Positions 11,421 through 23,335 of a stretch of DNA of 64,000 nt are shown piece by piece. A model generated the notes under the pieces. That model saw only the letters and a program-made list of their open reading frames with translations. It had not been told where the DNA came from and ran no database searches. Every line of letters starts with the position of its first letter. Positions within the stretch are counted from its first letter, which is position 1. Made by a program: the position numbers and the translations under genes. This stretch comes from Anthoceros angustus (lineage: Eukaryota; Streptophyta; Anthocerotopsida; Anthocerotales; Anthocerotaceae), in the NCBI GenBank assembly GCA_010909165.1, contig MU008167.1:496001-560000 (forward strand), in the 5' to 3' direction.

Positions 11421-13207
11421 TAGATTGATTTTGCTATTCCTGTAAAAGCTGTGTTTCATGGAAAAAGGGTTTCTCTCTAAACCTCTTTTTGGCCATAAGA
11501 AACCATCAATTCACATGTCGAATTTCGCAAAATATCACACAATGAGAAACCAAGGCTCATGCATATGTACACAAGTAAATCTTGATTGCTCCGGATGTTC
11601 GGCGCATAAGTCGTAACAACCCTAGTGCAAGTTGCAAGTTTAGGATTTTAGAGTAAGCCCAGAAAGTTGCAGTCATTGCGTGCAAAGAACAAGCGCACAT
11701 ATCACGTCAACTGAAAAAAGACAATGAAAAATAATATTGTAAACTTCTCCCAAGCAGCCAAGATCAGTATATAAAGCAACATATGTATATGTCTAAAGTT
11801 GTCTTGTTTGCCTTTCTCCATCTAAGTTTCCTTCAATCTATACCGTACGTGCGGCGCATTGCCCCAAGACCCCTCCCCCTGCTCCTCCTCCTCCCGCTCT
11901 CCCCCCTCCTCCCCTCCCCCCCTTCCTCCTTTTGGTACTCAGAACGTGGATTTTTAGTGCTAGTGTAATCACACTGCACCAAACGTCCGGCGCAGTTTTC
12001 AAGAGTTCCACCTTGTCCCTCTCGAAGAGGCCCTCATGACAGATGCATCCTGCCGGCTTGGGGCGCATACAGGATCTGTGGGCAGTGCATCACCCCAACC
12101 ATCTGACGTTGTCCTTGCTGGGGGCCAAAGTGTGAAGCGGGTTGGCTCCTTGAACTCAGCCAGGGCAAGCGACACAAAGGGACAGCGGTCTGGCGGTGAC
12201 ATGAGCGGAGGGTCAAAGAATACAAAGAGGAACACATCGGAGCCAAATCCCTCGCCGTACACCTATGAGGAGACAGTGCAATTGCCGAGGCACAGTGCCC
12301 TGGTCAAGGATGCTATTTTTTTGGAGAAGGAGTGGTTCCTTACTCAAGCTACCTAACCCTGACGATGAGAGTGAAGTGTGGACACCAATGTTGCAATTGT
12401 GTATAAAAGAGTTCATGCCTAGCCAGCGTGGAAGAGTTGGCTAGGTTGTTTGGGCAACTATGAATGAGGAGAATTATATCCAGAGGTGTGACTATCATAA
12501 TGTGCCGCCGTCATGCTGAAGATTATCTCCACGCATTGTCCATGAAATCACGGAACTCGAGATCCTCTCACTTTCAACTCCCCGTATGAAAAATGAAAGG
12601 AATCTATGCAGGGGGCCCATGCGCGTGTATGTACCTAACGCAACACCCACGATGTCGGAAATGACGAAATATCCCACCGCGTTTTGATATTATTTGATTG
12701 AGATACGCTGTTGCCGACCGACTTTTATGGCTCCCAAAAACAGTTTAGGAAATGGTACATTTTCAATGCTTCGATTTGGGATGCAATCCACAATGTATGA
12801 TTAGGAGTGCATGCAGCCCGAATGCGTTTGTGATACTCATCCTTGCGAAGGTAGGCCTGTGAGAGGCCGAAAATGGTAAGTTACCTGAGCATCACGCCAC
12901 GCAAGAGCCTCACGTAGGACATGGAAGCGGAACACGCGAGTCCCACCACCTGCCTTTCTTCGCTTCCCTCTCCTTATCGCATGCACCGATGGGGAAAGGT
13001 GGCCCCTAGCCTCGCAGAGGCAGCAAGGGGAAGAGGCAGGAATCGGTGCTGTCGTGTTCCGCCTCGGGGTCGGAGGCGGCCTGGGCCTTGACAATGCACG
13101 GCGGGTGAGCGGGACGAGCCTCAGGCTGGATCGTGAAGCCTAGGCTGTGCATGCAGTTGGCGTTGCGGTTGCAGGGCCGGCGGGGAAGCTTCCGGGCATA
13201 ATCGAGC
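11421..13207. other. Intergenic with a pyrimidine-rich tract
   Basis: 11865-11930 is almost pure C/T on the plus strand (cccctccccctgctcctcct and onward). An unrecognised ORF of 106 codons lies at 12036-12356 (+); its Ser/Gly/Lys-rich composition gives no family. The 3' part should contain the promoter of the LRR gene that starts at 13208. Confidence 0.45.
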
Positions 13208-14935
13208 ATGGGAGGCGTGTGCTCCAGGAAGCGCGACCTGCCGAGCAGCGGCCAGGCGGAGGAATTGCAGCGGGGAGGTGGTGGAGGACCAGCGAAATTG
13301 AGCAGCGTCAGTCTGAAATGGCCGGCCAAGGCGGACGGGGGAGACGTGCTGCGGCGGGAGCAGCAGCATCCCACGCTGCTGGCGCTGGCGGTGCAGCGGA
13401 TGTGCGAGACGGTGGAGAATTGGGCCTCCCTGCGCATGCTTCCGAGGGATTTGAGCCAGCAAGTGTTGGAGGAGCTTGTGGCAAGGCAGCGGCTGTCGGA
13501 GGAGGTGCTGCAGGCGTTCCGGGAGTGCGCGCTGCAGGACGTGCTGTTGCGGGACTACCCCGGGGTCACGGACGAGTGGCTGGAGGTGATCGGGACGCAG
13601 GGAGAGTCGCTGCTCGGGGTGGATGTGTCGGGGTCGCTGGTGACGGATGCGGGGCTGGCTTGTTTGAGGAATTGTTGCAATCTGGAGACGCTTTGCATCA
13701 GTTTCTGCCATTTGGTGACCGACGCGGGGCTGCACGGGTTCGGGGGGCTGCGGAATCTCACCAGCTTGAGCTTCAAGGGGAGCAGCTTGATCACGGCTGT
13801 CGGGATGCGGAATCTGGCGTGTCTTGTGAATCTGAGGAGCCTGGACTTGGAGAGGTGCCAGATGATCCACGGCGGTTTGGTGCATGTGTCTGGGCTTACA
13901 GCGCTAGAGAGGCTCAATCTTGGCTGGTGCAATTCGGTGCGCAATTCTGACATCAAGCACATCTCCGGGCTGGTGAGGCTGCGGGAGCTGCATATCTCGC
14001 GGTGCAAGGTGGATGACCGGGGGTTTGCGTGGCTGCGGGGGCTGAAGGAGCTGCGGATCTTGTGCATGGAAGGCTGTCCGGTGACGGCAGTATGCTTGGA
14101 CACTCTTTGCGGCATGGAGCTGCTGGAGCATCTGGATGCCAAGTCGTGTGATTGTGCGGACTTCGGGTCGCCGAAGATGGAGGCGCTGGCGCAGCTCAGG
14201 TATTTGAATTTGGCCTACTCCAGGGTGACGGACGGGGGCCTCTCCTTCCTTAAGAAGCTCACCAAGCTGGAGACGTTGATCTTGGACTCGTGCAAGATAG
14301 GCAGTCATGCTCTGGCGCACTTGGCTGGCCTGGGGAAGCTGAGGAAGCTGGACCTGTCCGACTGCATGGTCGGGGACGCGGGCCTGCGGCACCTGACGGG
14401 GCTCAAGAGCTTGGAGAGCCTTAACCTGTCCTTCACCGAGGTGTCGGATGACGGCATGCGCAAGATAGCGGAGATCCGTTCTCTTGTGTCGCTCAATTTG
14501 GATTCTCGAAACATCACGGATTCTGGAGTGAGGCAGCTTGTCAGCTTGACTGGTTTGAAGCACCTGGATTTGTTCGGAGCTCGGATAACGGACAATGGCA
14601 CTCTGAGTCTTCGACACTTGAAGAAGCTGGAGTCGTTGGAGCTGTGTGGAGGAGGGATCACTGATACAGGTGTCAGGCACATCAGGGATCTCACATCCTT
14701 GACCTCCTTGAACTTGTCCCAGAACGTTAATCTCACAGACAACGCTCTCCAGTCTCTTGCGGGAATGACTTCACTTGTCTCTCTCAATGTGGGCAACTCC
14801 AGGGTAACCAATGCAGGGCTGCAACATCTCAAACCTCTGAAACAGCTCCGTTGTCTGACTCTGCACTCCTGCAAGGTAACTCCAGCAGCAGTGGAGAATA
14901 CCCTTCCTCACCTCTCCGTCATCAGGCTCAAATAG
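13208..14935 (+). CDS. Cytoplasmic-type LRR protein (At1g15740-like), possible N-myristoylation
   Basis: A 575-residue single-exon protein. It starts MGGVCSRKRD, a Gly-2/Cys-5 N-terminus typical of myristoylated and palmitoylated plant proteins, then has a short basic region. Residues about 75-130 (LPRDLSQQVLEELVARQRLS onward) resemble a weak F-box-like helical module. About 16 LRRs of the TDxGLxxL/LxSLNL type, the class found in FBXL14-like proteins, fill residues 130-575. The N-terminus and layout match the Arabidopsis At1g15740 group as I recall it, whose function is poorly known. A role as a membrane-tethered adaptor is an inference. The ORF has strong GC-rich codon bias, so frames on the other strand also stay open; they are shadows. 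Confidence 0.9.
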   Translation: MGGVCSRKRDLPSSGQAEELQRGGGGGPAKLSSVSLKWPAKADGGDVLRREQQHPTLLALAVQRMCETVENWASLRMLPRDLSQQVLEELVARQRLSEEVLQAFRECALQDVLLRDYPGVTDEWLEVIGTQGESLLGVDVSGSLVTDAGLACLRNCCNLETLCISFCHLVTDAGLHGFGGLRNLTSLSFKGSSLITAVGMRNLACLVNLRSLDLERCQMIHGGLVHVSGLTALERLNLGWCNSVRNSDIKHISGLVRLRELHISRCKVDDRGFAWLRGLKELRILCMEGCPVTAVCLDTLCGMELLEHLDAKSCDCADFGSPKMEALAQLRYLNLAYSRVTDGGLSFLKKLTKLETLILDSCKIGSHALAHLAGLGKLRKLDLSDCMVGDAGLRHLTGLKSLESLNLSFTEVSDDGMRKIAEIRSLVSLNLDSRNITDSGVRQLVSLTGLKHLDLFGARITDNGTLSLRHLKKLESLELCGGGITDTGVRHIRDLTSLTSLNLSQNVNLTDNALQSLAGMTSLVSLNVGNSRVTNAGLQHLKPLKQLRCLTLHSCKVTPAAVENTLPHLSVIRLK

Positions 14936-15423
14936 TACATATGCTGTATATAACTTCTACAAGCTTAGGTGTAAATTCTGTGTGGGACTGACTGAAAACA
15001 CTACATCTTAGCCACAATTCCTGGCTTCATGACTTGATTCAGGGATAAGTGGATGGCTGTATCCTTCATTCACAGATGCAGCAAACCATAGGCTAGTACC
15101 CAGTCTGTGGAAAGACTAGACAAGTGAATAATCGTCTTCAAGAATCTGAAGATGGCGAAGGCTAGTAGTACCCAGTCTGTGGAAAGACAGACAAGTGAAT
15201 AAGCGTCTTCAAAATTGGCCACTACCAACCTCACCTCCCATGTACAGAGCCACACACAGGGAAGAATGAAGCAATAAACAAGAGCGGAGCGTCACCACTC
15301 TGGGGTGTCCGCCTCCTGTTGATTACCTTCCACAAAAAATTGTCCTTCCTCTTGCTACCAAAAATGTCCTTCCTCAAAGCCGTGGAAATGATCCTACAAG
15401 GGTACAATCTTTAAGGGCTTCTG
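14936..15423. repeat. Convergent 3' region with a 77-bp direct repeat
   Basis: The phrase tacccagtctgtggaaagac followed by acaagtgaataa and cgtcttcaa occurs at about 15097-15143 and again at 15170-15215. It lies between the LRR stop and the QTRT2 stop, so it belongs to the two 3' UTRs or the gap between them. Confidence 0.65.
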
Positions 15424-17805
15424 TTACACCCTGCTGCTTGTGAGCCAATTTCTCCTCAGGGCCTCCACGGAACGCGATATATCGCCATTCAAATCAGTCC
15501 CCGAAGTCACAGACTCGGAGGAGCGGAAAGCCTCACTGTGTCTTCTGCTGGTAAACCAGGTTCTGTACTGTTCGAATTTATCACTGACCACAGCATCCCT
15601 TATGGCCTGGAAAAACTGAAGATAGTGATATTGATTGTGGCTGCAAGAAGAACCGGGAAGATCAAATCGATACCAAATCGGCTTATCATATAGGACAATG
15701 CTTAGCAGCCAGCAATAGTTAGCAAAAGAGGCTCACATGTCCAGCAGTGTCTGTGCCAACATCTCATGAGCAATGAGCAGATGATTGATGTACGCCCGAG
15801 AGTGCTTTCTGCAACAGTAGCATTCACAGCCTGGTAGTATAGCAGATGCATCGTCCCTGCACGCAATCACACTCAGCAGAAGTCAGATGATGTCTCTCCT
15901 TTTCAAAGTTCAGGCCTTACGTTAACGAACTAGAAACACAAACCTGTAAGTGACTGATCGCAAGTTAATTTTCTCAGAATCAGCACCAATCTGTGCTCTT
16001 TCTTCTACAGAACCGGCCTTGCTTGGATGGTTCCCATTCACTTCACCCATCCGCAGAGGAAAAATCATAGCACATCCTCCCATGGTAAGGTTGTAGGGAT
16101 AACTACTACTGTTAAGGCCTTTGCTATTACTCCACAAAAACTATCAACCATTCCGAACGAAAGCTCCATGCGTCTCAGACAGAACAGATGGTCAGCACAA
16201 TTGGGTAGAAGAGGTGGGAAGGAAAGGATACGTGCTCTCAAATAGATCTATACCACAACTGACTCCCTGAAGAATCTCTTCTGCATGGCGTCAGGCAGTG
16301 GCTGTTAACCCGACGGCACGGCAAGAGCAGACTCATTGCATCTAAAACAGGCGCTCAAAGAACTCCTGATGCAATGCTGACAAAACATGGACTGAACTAG
16401 CAAACCGGACAATTTAATCAAACTTGTATGACCGTACTGCAGAGGTCCCTTACCAGGCATACCAATGCCACTGATATGGCGGGGCATATACGAAGGTAAC
16501 TGTGCCTACGAAACCAAAATCCAAATCAGAAAGCACGACACTCCCCACTCTGCATTTGCGGGCTACCTAGGTATCTGGGAAATGCTTTGCACTGCTTAAT
16601 CAAAGAAGTTGAAGGAGACGGATATTAGCACTTACAATGGCAGCGTCAAGCAGAGGGCCTCTCTGCTCAAATGCTTCCCCAAGTCCAAAGCCTCCCAAAG
16701 AGAACCCTGCGATCGGGCAAAGCCGTCATTCTCTGAACAGAAATACTGGTCCAAGACCTTGCACTCTCTGTATACCTACTCCATCATAGTCCGTATGGAG
16801 AACTCACCAGCTACGTCACGAAGTGCAGTCTCTGCTGCCGAATGCTTGCGTGCTTCCACATCTAACCCACCAACAACCACTCCAAAAGCTTTTGGAGAGG
16901 TACCTTTAACCTGCTGAAGTTAAACAGAATAAACAATAGTGAAGTGCTTAAGCAGACTGCACTGTGCCGCCAGAAGAAGGACAGCCAAACGGACGATATA
17001 GCTTAGAGCTGTCAACGTTTGTCAACCACGAAAATGTCAAAATCAGGGGGTCGTTAGCACTCCTACCTGCTGCAATGACAAGCAATGGTCCAGCCAGCGA
17101 AGAGTTCTATCGACGGCCAAGGTGTTTCTCTTACTAGGGACCCATGCTGGCACTTCATCCGGTAGACTCGCCCAAATGTCCGGGGACATGGCGTTCACTA
17201 GCTCCATGTACTTGCCAGGGCCGACCTGGTGGTCCAGGCACAAGATAATTACTCAGATTGAAGCGTACAGCAAAGCACGAGAGAACAGATAAGCCCCCCC
17301 GTCGACCTACCACACGTCTGCCTGCAAAGGTCTCAAAAACGGCCCCAAGCTTGCTGCTACCTTCCCCATCTGACTCATGCAAGATGGAATCCCTCGCAAC
17401 AGCAACAACTCCATGATCTGGCAGAGCTATCAGCTTGTGAACGCCCCCCAGAGCTGCAATCACTTTGGACGGCGGGGCTTCCAAGCTTGCACAAAAGGAA
17501 ACAAAGCTCATCAATTCACAGAAACCGGAGCCACGAATCCCCCACAGTGTTTGCAAGCCATTGTAGATTCACTTACGGAAGAAACTTTGAATGGCTGGTG
17601 GGCGGGAGAATTACAAGTGCAGGGGGCTAATCTGCAATAGGGTTGCATCAGGATGCAAAGTCTCGAGCAAGTCTGGAGAGACGAAAGCAGGCAGGCCCCT
17701 TCGTGTCGTTAACAATAAGCAAGGCGTGTCCACAGGCGGTCGCTCTTTGAGCTGCAAGGAGCCCGTTCGAGCACCGGAGCTCAACACTTTCACCACAAAC
17801 TTCAT
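15424..17805 (-). CDS. QTRT2: Queuine tRNA-ribosyltransferase accessory subunit 2
   Basis: QTRT2 pairs with catalytic QTRT1 to swap guanine-34 for queuine in tRNAs with GUN anticodons. Ten GT-AG exons fit: 17615-17805, 17311-17485, 17067-17225, 16808-16910, 16636-16706, 16454-16505, 16232-16280, 15944-16102, 15737-15856, 15424-15640. They total 1296 nt, giving 431 residues (human about 415). The start MKFVVKVLSSGARTG is family-typical. Further hallmarks are PPSKVIAALGGVHKLIALPD, PRHISGIGMPEEIL, and the zinc site CECYCC with a His 25 residues after its last Cys (CxCx2Cx25H). The catalytic DSGGFQ of QTRT1 is absent, as expected. The acceptor near 16102 has three tandem TAGs, so that junction could shift by one or two residues. 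Confidence 0.92.
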
Positions 17806-18697
17806 ATTCTGTTCCCGCGTCCTGCAAAGTCCCCACTATGCTACAAATGCCACAGGGAGCCCAAGCTTCTGAGATTTTCGCCCTGGTTCACAGACGAGAG
17901 CGTCAGATCTCCTTGCTGCCCTACCATCCTGACTGCCATCCGGCTGGCCTTGACGTCTTGAAACCAGTGATGCTGAGGCAAAGGAGGCAACACCATCAGC
18001 TACCAAAGTACCATCTGTCTGGACTTAGAGTGACTACTCTAATGAGAGGTGCAAGCAGCAGTGACACATCTCTAAAAGCCGCCGGCAATGTGTAGCCGGA
18101 TAGCTCACTTTTAGGGTTTTAGACAAGTATCCGGCGGAACTCATTCAACCTTTCCACTTCAAGAGTGTGCAAACTTCCAGGAAAGAACTTATGTAACTGG
18201 TGTGAGTACCTTGGAGGATAAAGTTGCCAACCAAGAATGGCTTTGATAGTCTGCAATCAAACCCGACTGGAGACACATGTGAAGAACCGAGAACATGCAC
18301 ACAAAGTTTGAGAAACTGTTGTGCCACCATGCTTGCGCACAGCTAAATTATCTACTCAGCAAGCTCACCAACAAGAACTGGTTACTGATACTCAGAGAAG
18401 GGGAAACAAGCCAGAACTTCGACCTCCTGCACATCAGGCCCGCGTCATCCTTCACCGTGGCAACAAACAAGTCCTCTTTGAACAGAAAACAACCTGCCTG
18501 CCTTGAGGGACACTCATCCCGCAGCATCAGTACTCTAACTTAAGATCTCTAATCCTACATTCTAGCGACAACTAGCGCTCTCAGACTGCCGTAGGAAGTG
18601 GTTGTGGAGCCAGCAATGGCAGCTCAGGTCCAGACCACACCCGACCCGCGCGTGATGCGAGCGGGGCGGCGGAGAGGAAATGCAGCTGAAAGCGGAA
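17806..18697. other. Gap between QTRT2 start and bL12 stop
   Basis: Should hold the QTRT2 promoter and the bL12 3' UTR. I see only short unrelated open frames and no repeat or RNA gene. Confidence 0.5.
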
Positions 18698-19270
18698 TCA
18701 CTTGATGGTGATCTTGGCGCCGGCGGCTTCCAACTGCTTCTTGGCGTCCTCCGCATCGTCCTTGGACACAGCCTCCTTTACCTTCTTCGGCAGGCCCTCG
18801 ATCAGGTCCTTGGCCTCCTTCAACCCTAGGCTGGTGAGAGCGCGCACAACCTTGATGACGGCGATCCTGGCAGAGCTCGGAACCTCCTCCAGCAGCACGT
18901 CGAACTCTGTCTGCTCCTCCACGACTGGCGCAGCCTCGGCCGGAGCCACCGCACCGCCAGCCGCGGCGGAGCAAATGCGGCCGCGCTCACTCCGAGCTCC
19001 TCCTGCAGCCTGTCCGTCAGCACTCTGGCCTCGGCCAGCGTCAGGGCCTTCACCAGATCCACCAGCCGGTCCAGCTTCTCCACATCCACCGTCGCTGTGG
19101 CCGCCACATTCAGCGCCCTCCCGCCGGCCGGCTGGTTGCACCGCCGGCATCGCCGGCGCTCTCACCGCCACGCCAAGATGCTGGCCCTTGCTGCTGCTGA
19201 TGCACAGCCTGCTGCTCTGGCTGGACACCAGGCGGCCGCTGGCCAGAGATGCCTGCGCGGCTGCCGCCAT
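18698..19270 (-). CDS. RPL12: Plastid ribosomal protein bL12 (L7/L12) precursor, two compensating frameshifts
   Basis: bL12 is the mobile stalk protein that recruits translation factors to the plastid ribosome. The N-terminus ([20 protein letters not shown]) is a typical Ser/Ala-rich transit peptide. The C-terminal domain is intact: [39 protein letters not shown], ending AGAKITIK. The N-terminal dimerisation helix pair ([20 protein letters not shown], then [11 protein letters not shown]) is in another frame. The drawn 190-codon frame therefore reads nonsense between about 19118 and 18967. One extra G near 19118 (run cggcgggaggg) and one missing G near 18967 would explain both shifts. Conservation on both sides favours sequence error over a true pseudogene. 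Confidence 0.92.
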   Translation of the reverse strand: MAAAAQASLASGRLVSSQSSRLCISSSKGQHLGVAVRAPAMPAVQPAGRREGAECGGHSDGGCGEAGPAGGSGEGPDAGRGQSADGQAAGGARSERGRICSAAAGGAVAPAEAAPVVEEQTEFDVLLEEVPSSARIAVIKVVRALTSLGLKEAKDLIEGLPKKVKEAVSKDDAEDAKKQLEAAGAKITIK

Positions 19271-19749
19271 CGCTGCTGCTGGTCCGAGCTCACTGCAGAT
19301 CCCGGGGCGGGCGGGGAATGGGCAACGGAAACGCTAATGCACGGAGTCCCGAGCCGGATTCGTCCTCGCCGCTGCAACACTGTGCAGCCTGTGCTCGCTT
19401 GCTCTCGTCGCCGATGTAACAGGATAGAGAGCCAAAAGGGACAATCGGATAGGGTTGCTCTCTTTGCGGTCGATGCTCCTGCCAGCCTAATTTCCCGCGT
19501 TTGCATTGGGTTACGTTTGTGACTGAACACGTTACTTAATTGAATTAGTGGAGCTGGTAAAGTGGATCTTTTCATACCTATATGCTAGAGAACAAAGAAC
19601 ACACAACTCGGAACATGAAGACTTTATAAATTTGCGGGAATGGGGCCAATGGGGGAACAACCATCTAGAGGCCCCAGCCAAGGAGACTAGCCTTGCGATT
19701 ATTTATCCTGAAGCTATTTATTATTTCGTCGGGAATAAGGAAGGGCCTA
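19271..19749. other. Upstream of bL12
   Basis: Presumed promoter and 5' UTR of bL12, nearest to 19271. No other gene recognised. Confidence 0.4.
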
Positions 19750-21180
19750 CTTATCCCAAAGTTGAAGATGTTGCATCTCCCACGTTTGAAGCCGTCGTCT
19801 TGAAAATTGCATTGACCAATGCCCTCTGTAAGGCGACGGATACTTATTGCCTGAAGAAGGCCACCAGACAGGAAATAGAGGGGACCTACCTCGTTCTTGC
19901 GGATGTGGTAGGCTTTACCACAAGCATTGATGAATTTCGAAAAGTCCTTGCCCTAGCCCCGCGAGTCTTGATAGCAAGGGGAATGAAAACATGGCCTTCT
20001 TGCATGGGGTGTACATGTGAACCTTGGCAATAACGCATCCCTCAACCCAGAGGGTGCGTGCTCGCAAACGGTGTCCTGTGTACGATCTGTTACTACCACA
20101 TCTACAATAGAGACCTTGTCCCCTCGAGTCAAAAATAGGTTAGCCTTCAGAGAAACACCGTTAGGCAAAGTATAATATGGACGCTCCGTGTAAGGAAAAA
20201 TTCCGCTCTCCTAGCCACCGAGAACATGACATCTCGAATGGCGTCATGTGTAGCAATGTGCTACCCATCAATTGGAAGTGGATGGCAAGAATACCAAGCT
20301 AGGTGGGTCCCCAAGTTATCAAGGAGGGCCTCACAGTTGCAGATCGTGAGAGAACTAGCCACTAGTTGAACCAGGCCCAGGTGGAATCTCATCGCGGTGA
20401 AGAAAAACGTTGGCGCGAATCGGAAAGCCTGGATGCAAGGTCGGGCCAGAAATTAGGAACCTGCTCCCTTCCCCGAGTAAGAGCGAACATGAGATTAAGT
20501 GGATTGGAAAATGGAGGAATCTAAAAGTAGGGCCTATTATGCCTACCCATATTGCTCTTCCTGGAGAGAGGCTTGAAGCCCACGGAATCCATTTGCACAG
20601 AAGGACTGGAAAGGAGGCATAACCTCCCTAGCCTAAGAGGATAAGAGGTCCTTGCCAACCTTAAGGACACCTATAGGGGGGAAACCCGTTCCTCTACACT
20701 CGAGACGAAGCCCTCGAGCTCGAGACGGAGCTCCAATACGCATGAATTCCTTATTAAGAAGCGAGAGGCCAAGGTAGGGGCCAAGAGGGCCCAGCTTCTA
20801 AGAAAAGCCGCTAGCTAAGAGGCCACCATGGCCAATAGACCTATGCCCCCAAACGCTACAGGTAGGATGCTTGCCGCCACACTAGATCCCCTGCCCCATA
20901 CTCGAAGGTATTCAAGCGATAATATCTCCCAATGCCTACTTGACCTGGTTGTCGAAGTCCCTCAAGCTAAATAAAAAAGCCGGAGAGAGAGGCACATTTC
21001 AGATAAGGTATCCTGGGCACCGCACGAATGAGAGGATACAAAATGCCACCCGTGAGTCCTCCAATGAAGAAAGGTTGCTTATGTAAGCCAACTCCATCTT
21101 CAACGCTGCATTCACATATTCCTATGTAAAGTCTATGGGCCCCATAACGGGTGCTCTAATCAATTGGATTGTCATGAAGG
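19750..21180 (-). mobile_element. Decayed non-LTR retroelement: RT thumb and C-terminal nuclease-like part
   Basis: On the minus strand, about 21115-21010 reads SRVAFCILSF and RCPGYLI, matching the thumb motif of the copy at 1-600. Farther downstream, 20168-20030 reads ANLFLTRGDKVSI and TVCEHAPSG. This is homologous to the plus-strand copy at 57.97-58.56 kb (ADLFLTQGDQVSV, TICEH). Nucleotide similarity between the two C-terminal copies continues through 19960-19780. Stops and frame breaks are frequent. The order thumb then C-terminal domain fits one element read right to left. Confidence 0.55.
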
Positions 21181-21289
21181 AGTGGAAACCCTTGTAAGAA
21201 AGAGACATAATATCTCATCCAATGTTTGTCTAAATGCTCTAATCAAAAGTCTCTATATGCTCTTACCTAGAGTTGAACTCAGAATCTCC

Positions 21290-23060
21290 AGCTTATTAAG
21301 TGCAAGCGATGATCTCCGTGAGCATCATCGCTAAGGAGCACTCGGGCACGAGGGGCACGAGCATCGAGAACGTAAGAGAGCGGTATTGGCCATGTTCGGC
21401 TACTCTTGTATTCGTGCGTGACAACATCTTGTTCTTGACCTTAGGACATTGGTCTCTTAACTAGACTGGGTTAGTTCTAATCAGGGTTAGGCTGACTCAC
21501 AACTAAGCTAACTAAGGTTCCATTCTAACACTTGTCTGCCCTAGGTTGCTAAGCGGGCCTTCTTCTGCTAGGACAGCCACCCGGTCGATGATTAGTTGGC
21601 TCGATCACATCGAGCTCCTTGCTAGCTCGTTCGTCCATGGCTTGCACTGGCTATGGCATCCTCCTCCTTCCTCTGAATTGGATTTAAGGAAGGGCTTATT
21701 CCTTCTTCCTTCTTCCTGATCACATTGGATCAGATGCTGGAAATTGTCCATGAAAGCCCAGTCTCCTAGCTTGGCGGCATGTCACAATCGCTCTCCCAGC
21801 TCACCAAGGATTCTTTGATTGTTCGCCCCCACAGCTGCCTCTCTCTTGAGTCCAAGACAACAAATAATTTTGAAATTGGCAACACGATAATTTTGCATCG
21901 CATTGGCAAATGAGCTCAGCTCATTTGTAAGCTGAGCTCACGAATGAGCTGAGCTCCCAGCACGGTGACCAGCCTGGTCGCTGTGCTTGAATTGTTGTCG
22001 CATTGGGAGCTTGTAATTTTAGGCTCTCTCCTCTTTCATCTGGCTTGTGGGTGCAGCAACTTGAAGGCCTGGCTCTGCCTCATCTCCCAACTGTTGAAAT
22101 TCAGGCAACAAGACAGCTCTACTTGGCTTCCCTGCTGTTAATTCATCTAGGAAGGGCTCGGGTGGAATAGGACCCACAAACTTCTTCAACAGCGACACAT
22201 GGAAATTCCTACACATTTTTCAGCTAGCGGACAACTCAAGCTGATAAGCTACAAGAGATATCTTCTTCAAAATTTTGAACGGCCCCATGTACCTGTAGGA
22301 GAGCTTGGCCTTGCCTTCTTGAAGTCTAGAATATCTGTTGGGCTTCACTCTCAGCCATATCAGGTCTCCTTCTTCATACTGCTCATCTCTGTGTTTTTTG
22401 TTGGCATACTTGATTTTTTTTTCATTGACCATCTTCATACGGTGAATTGCATTAGCCAGGGCTTCTCTCAAGTCTTCACACATCTCTGTTGTAGACTTGG
22501 GCTCACCTTGTAGTACTAGCCACATGCCTGGAGGAGGTAGATTCTTGCCATATGTCATCTTGAAGGTGAGAGCCCAGTGGCTGAGTGTTTGGTGGAGTTG
22601 TAAGTATACTCAACGAGCAGCAAGACTTCCTCCCACTTGCTTTGCCTATCATAACAATATAGCCGTAGAAGGTCTTTCATTGTCTGATTCAATTTCTCAC
22701 TCGCTCCATCTGATTCCGGTGATAGGCTGATCCCATACATTGCTTGACGCCCAGGGTCTTACAGAAGGCGATCCAAAATTTAGATGTGAATTTGGAATCC
22801 CTATTAGACATTATCTCTTGAGGAACACCATGCAGCCTAAACTATTTCCTTCATGAAAATTGGGGCTAGCTGCTTGGCTTTCAAATTACCCTTGACTAGA
22901 ATGAAATGGGCGAGCTTTGTGGCTTTGTCCATGCACACCCAAATTGCATCATGCCCCTACTGAGTTCTAGGCAAGCATGTGACAAAGTCACATGCCATGC
23001 TCTACCACTTCTCACTTGGAATCTCTAATGGCATTAGCAGGCCTACCAGAGCTCGCCACT
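21290..23060 (-). mobile_element. Ty3/gypsy retrotransposon remnant (integrase and 3' end)
   Basis: Reading right to left on the minus strand: integrase core with CDFVTCLPRTQ then GHDAIWVCMDKATKLAHFI (about 23010-22890), FRLHGVPQEIMSNRDSKFTS (about 22840), SDGASEKLNQTMKDLLRLY (22715-22650), then the integrase tail GDLIWLRVKPNRYSRLQEGK with YRYMGPFKILKKI, and FHVSLLKKFVGPIPPE (22210). This is the classic Ty3/gypsy order. Several stops and frame shifts break it. The minus-strand phrase tgttagaatgg beginning at 21532 is a plausible start of the 3' LTR. No reverse transcriptase remains in the window, so the element is truncated at its 5' side. Confidence 0.85.
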
Positions 23061-23177
23061 GCACAGTTTAGGTTTGTTGGAGAGCGATCTTCGTTACGTG
23101 AATGCAAATCGACACTATTGACACGACTTAGGTTGCCGGAGTGCAATCTTTAATTTGTTGCAATAATGGACTAGTGG

Positions 23178-23335
23178 AAGGTTCTATCTGATTATAAGTT
23201 TGCAAGAGGTCCTATCAAGCTATAAGTTTGCACAAGGTCCTATCAGATTATAAGTTTGTAGGACGTCTTATCAAGCCGTAAGTTTGCAATAGGTCCTATC
23301 GGCTTATAAGTTTACAAAAGGTCTTATGACATTAC
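23178..23335. repeat. 28-bp tandem repeat, 5-6 units
   Basis: The unit ttataagtttgcaagaggtc plus ctatcaga recurs at 28-bp spacing (23193, 23221, 23249, about 23278, about 23305) with substitutions. It lies just beyond the truncated gypsy element. Confidence 0.85.

Noticed and set aside
12036-12356. 106-codon ORF as a gene
   Set aside because: No recognisable domain, no clear exon partners; left as an unclassified frame in the intergenic entry.
13147-14874. Long overlapping ORFs on both strands around the LRR gene
   Set aside because: Mirror frames produced by GC-rich codon bias; only frame 13208-14935 has LRR periodicity.
17570-17590. An 8-bp microexon in QTRT2 (ag-tttcttcc-gt)
   Set aside because: Joining exons 1 and 2 directly gives the family sequence HFLEAPPSK; the microexon would break it.
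18702-19337. 211-codon plus-strand ORF opposite bL12
   Set aside because: Shadow frame of a GC-rich gene; no family likeness, while the minus strand encodes a conserved protein.
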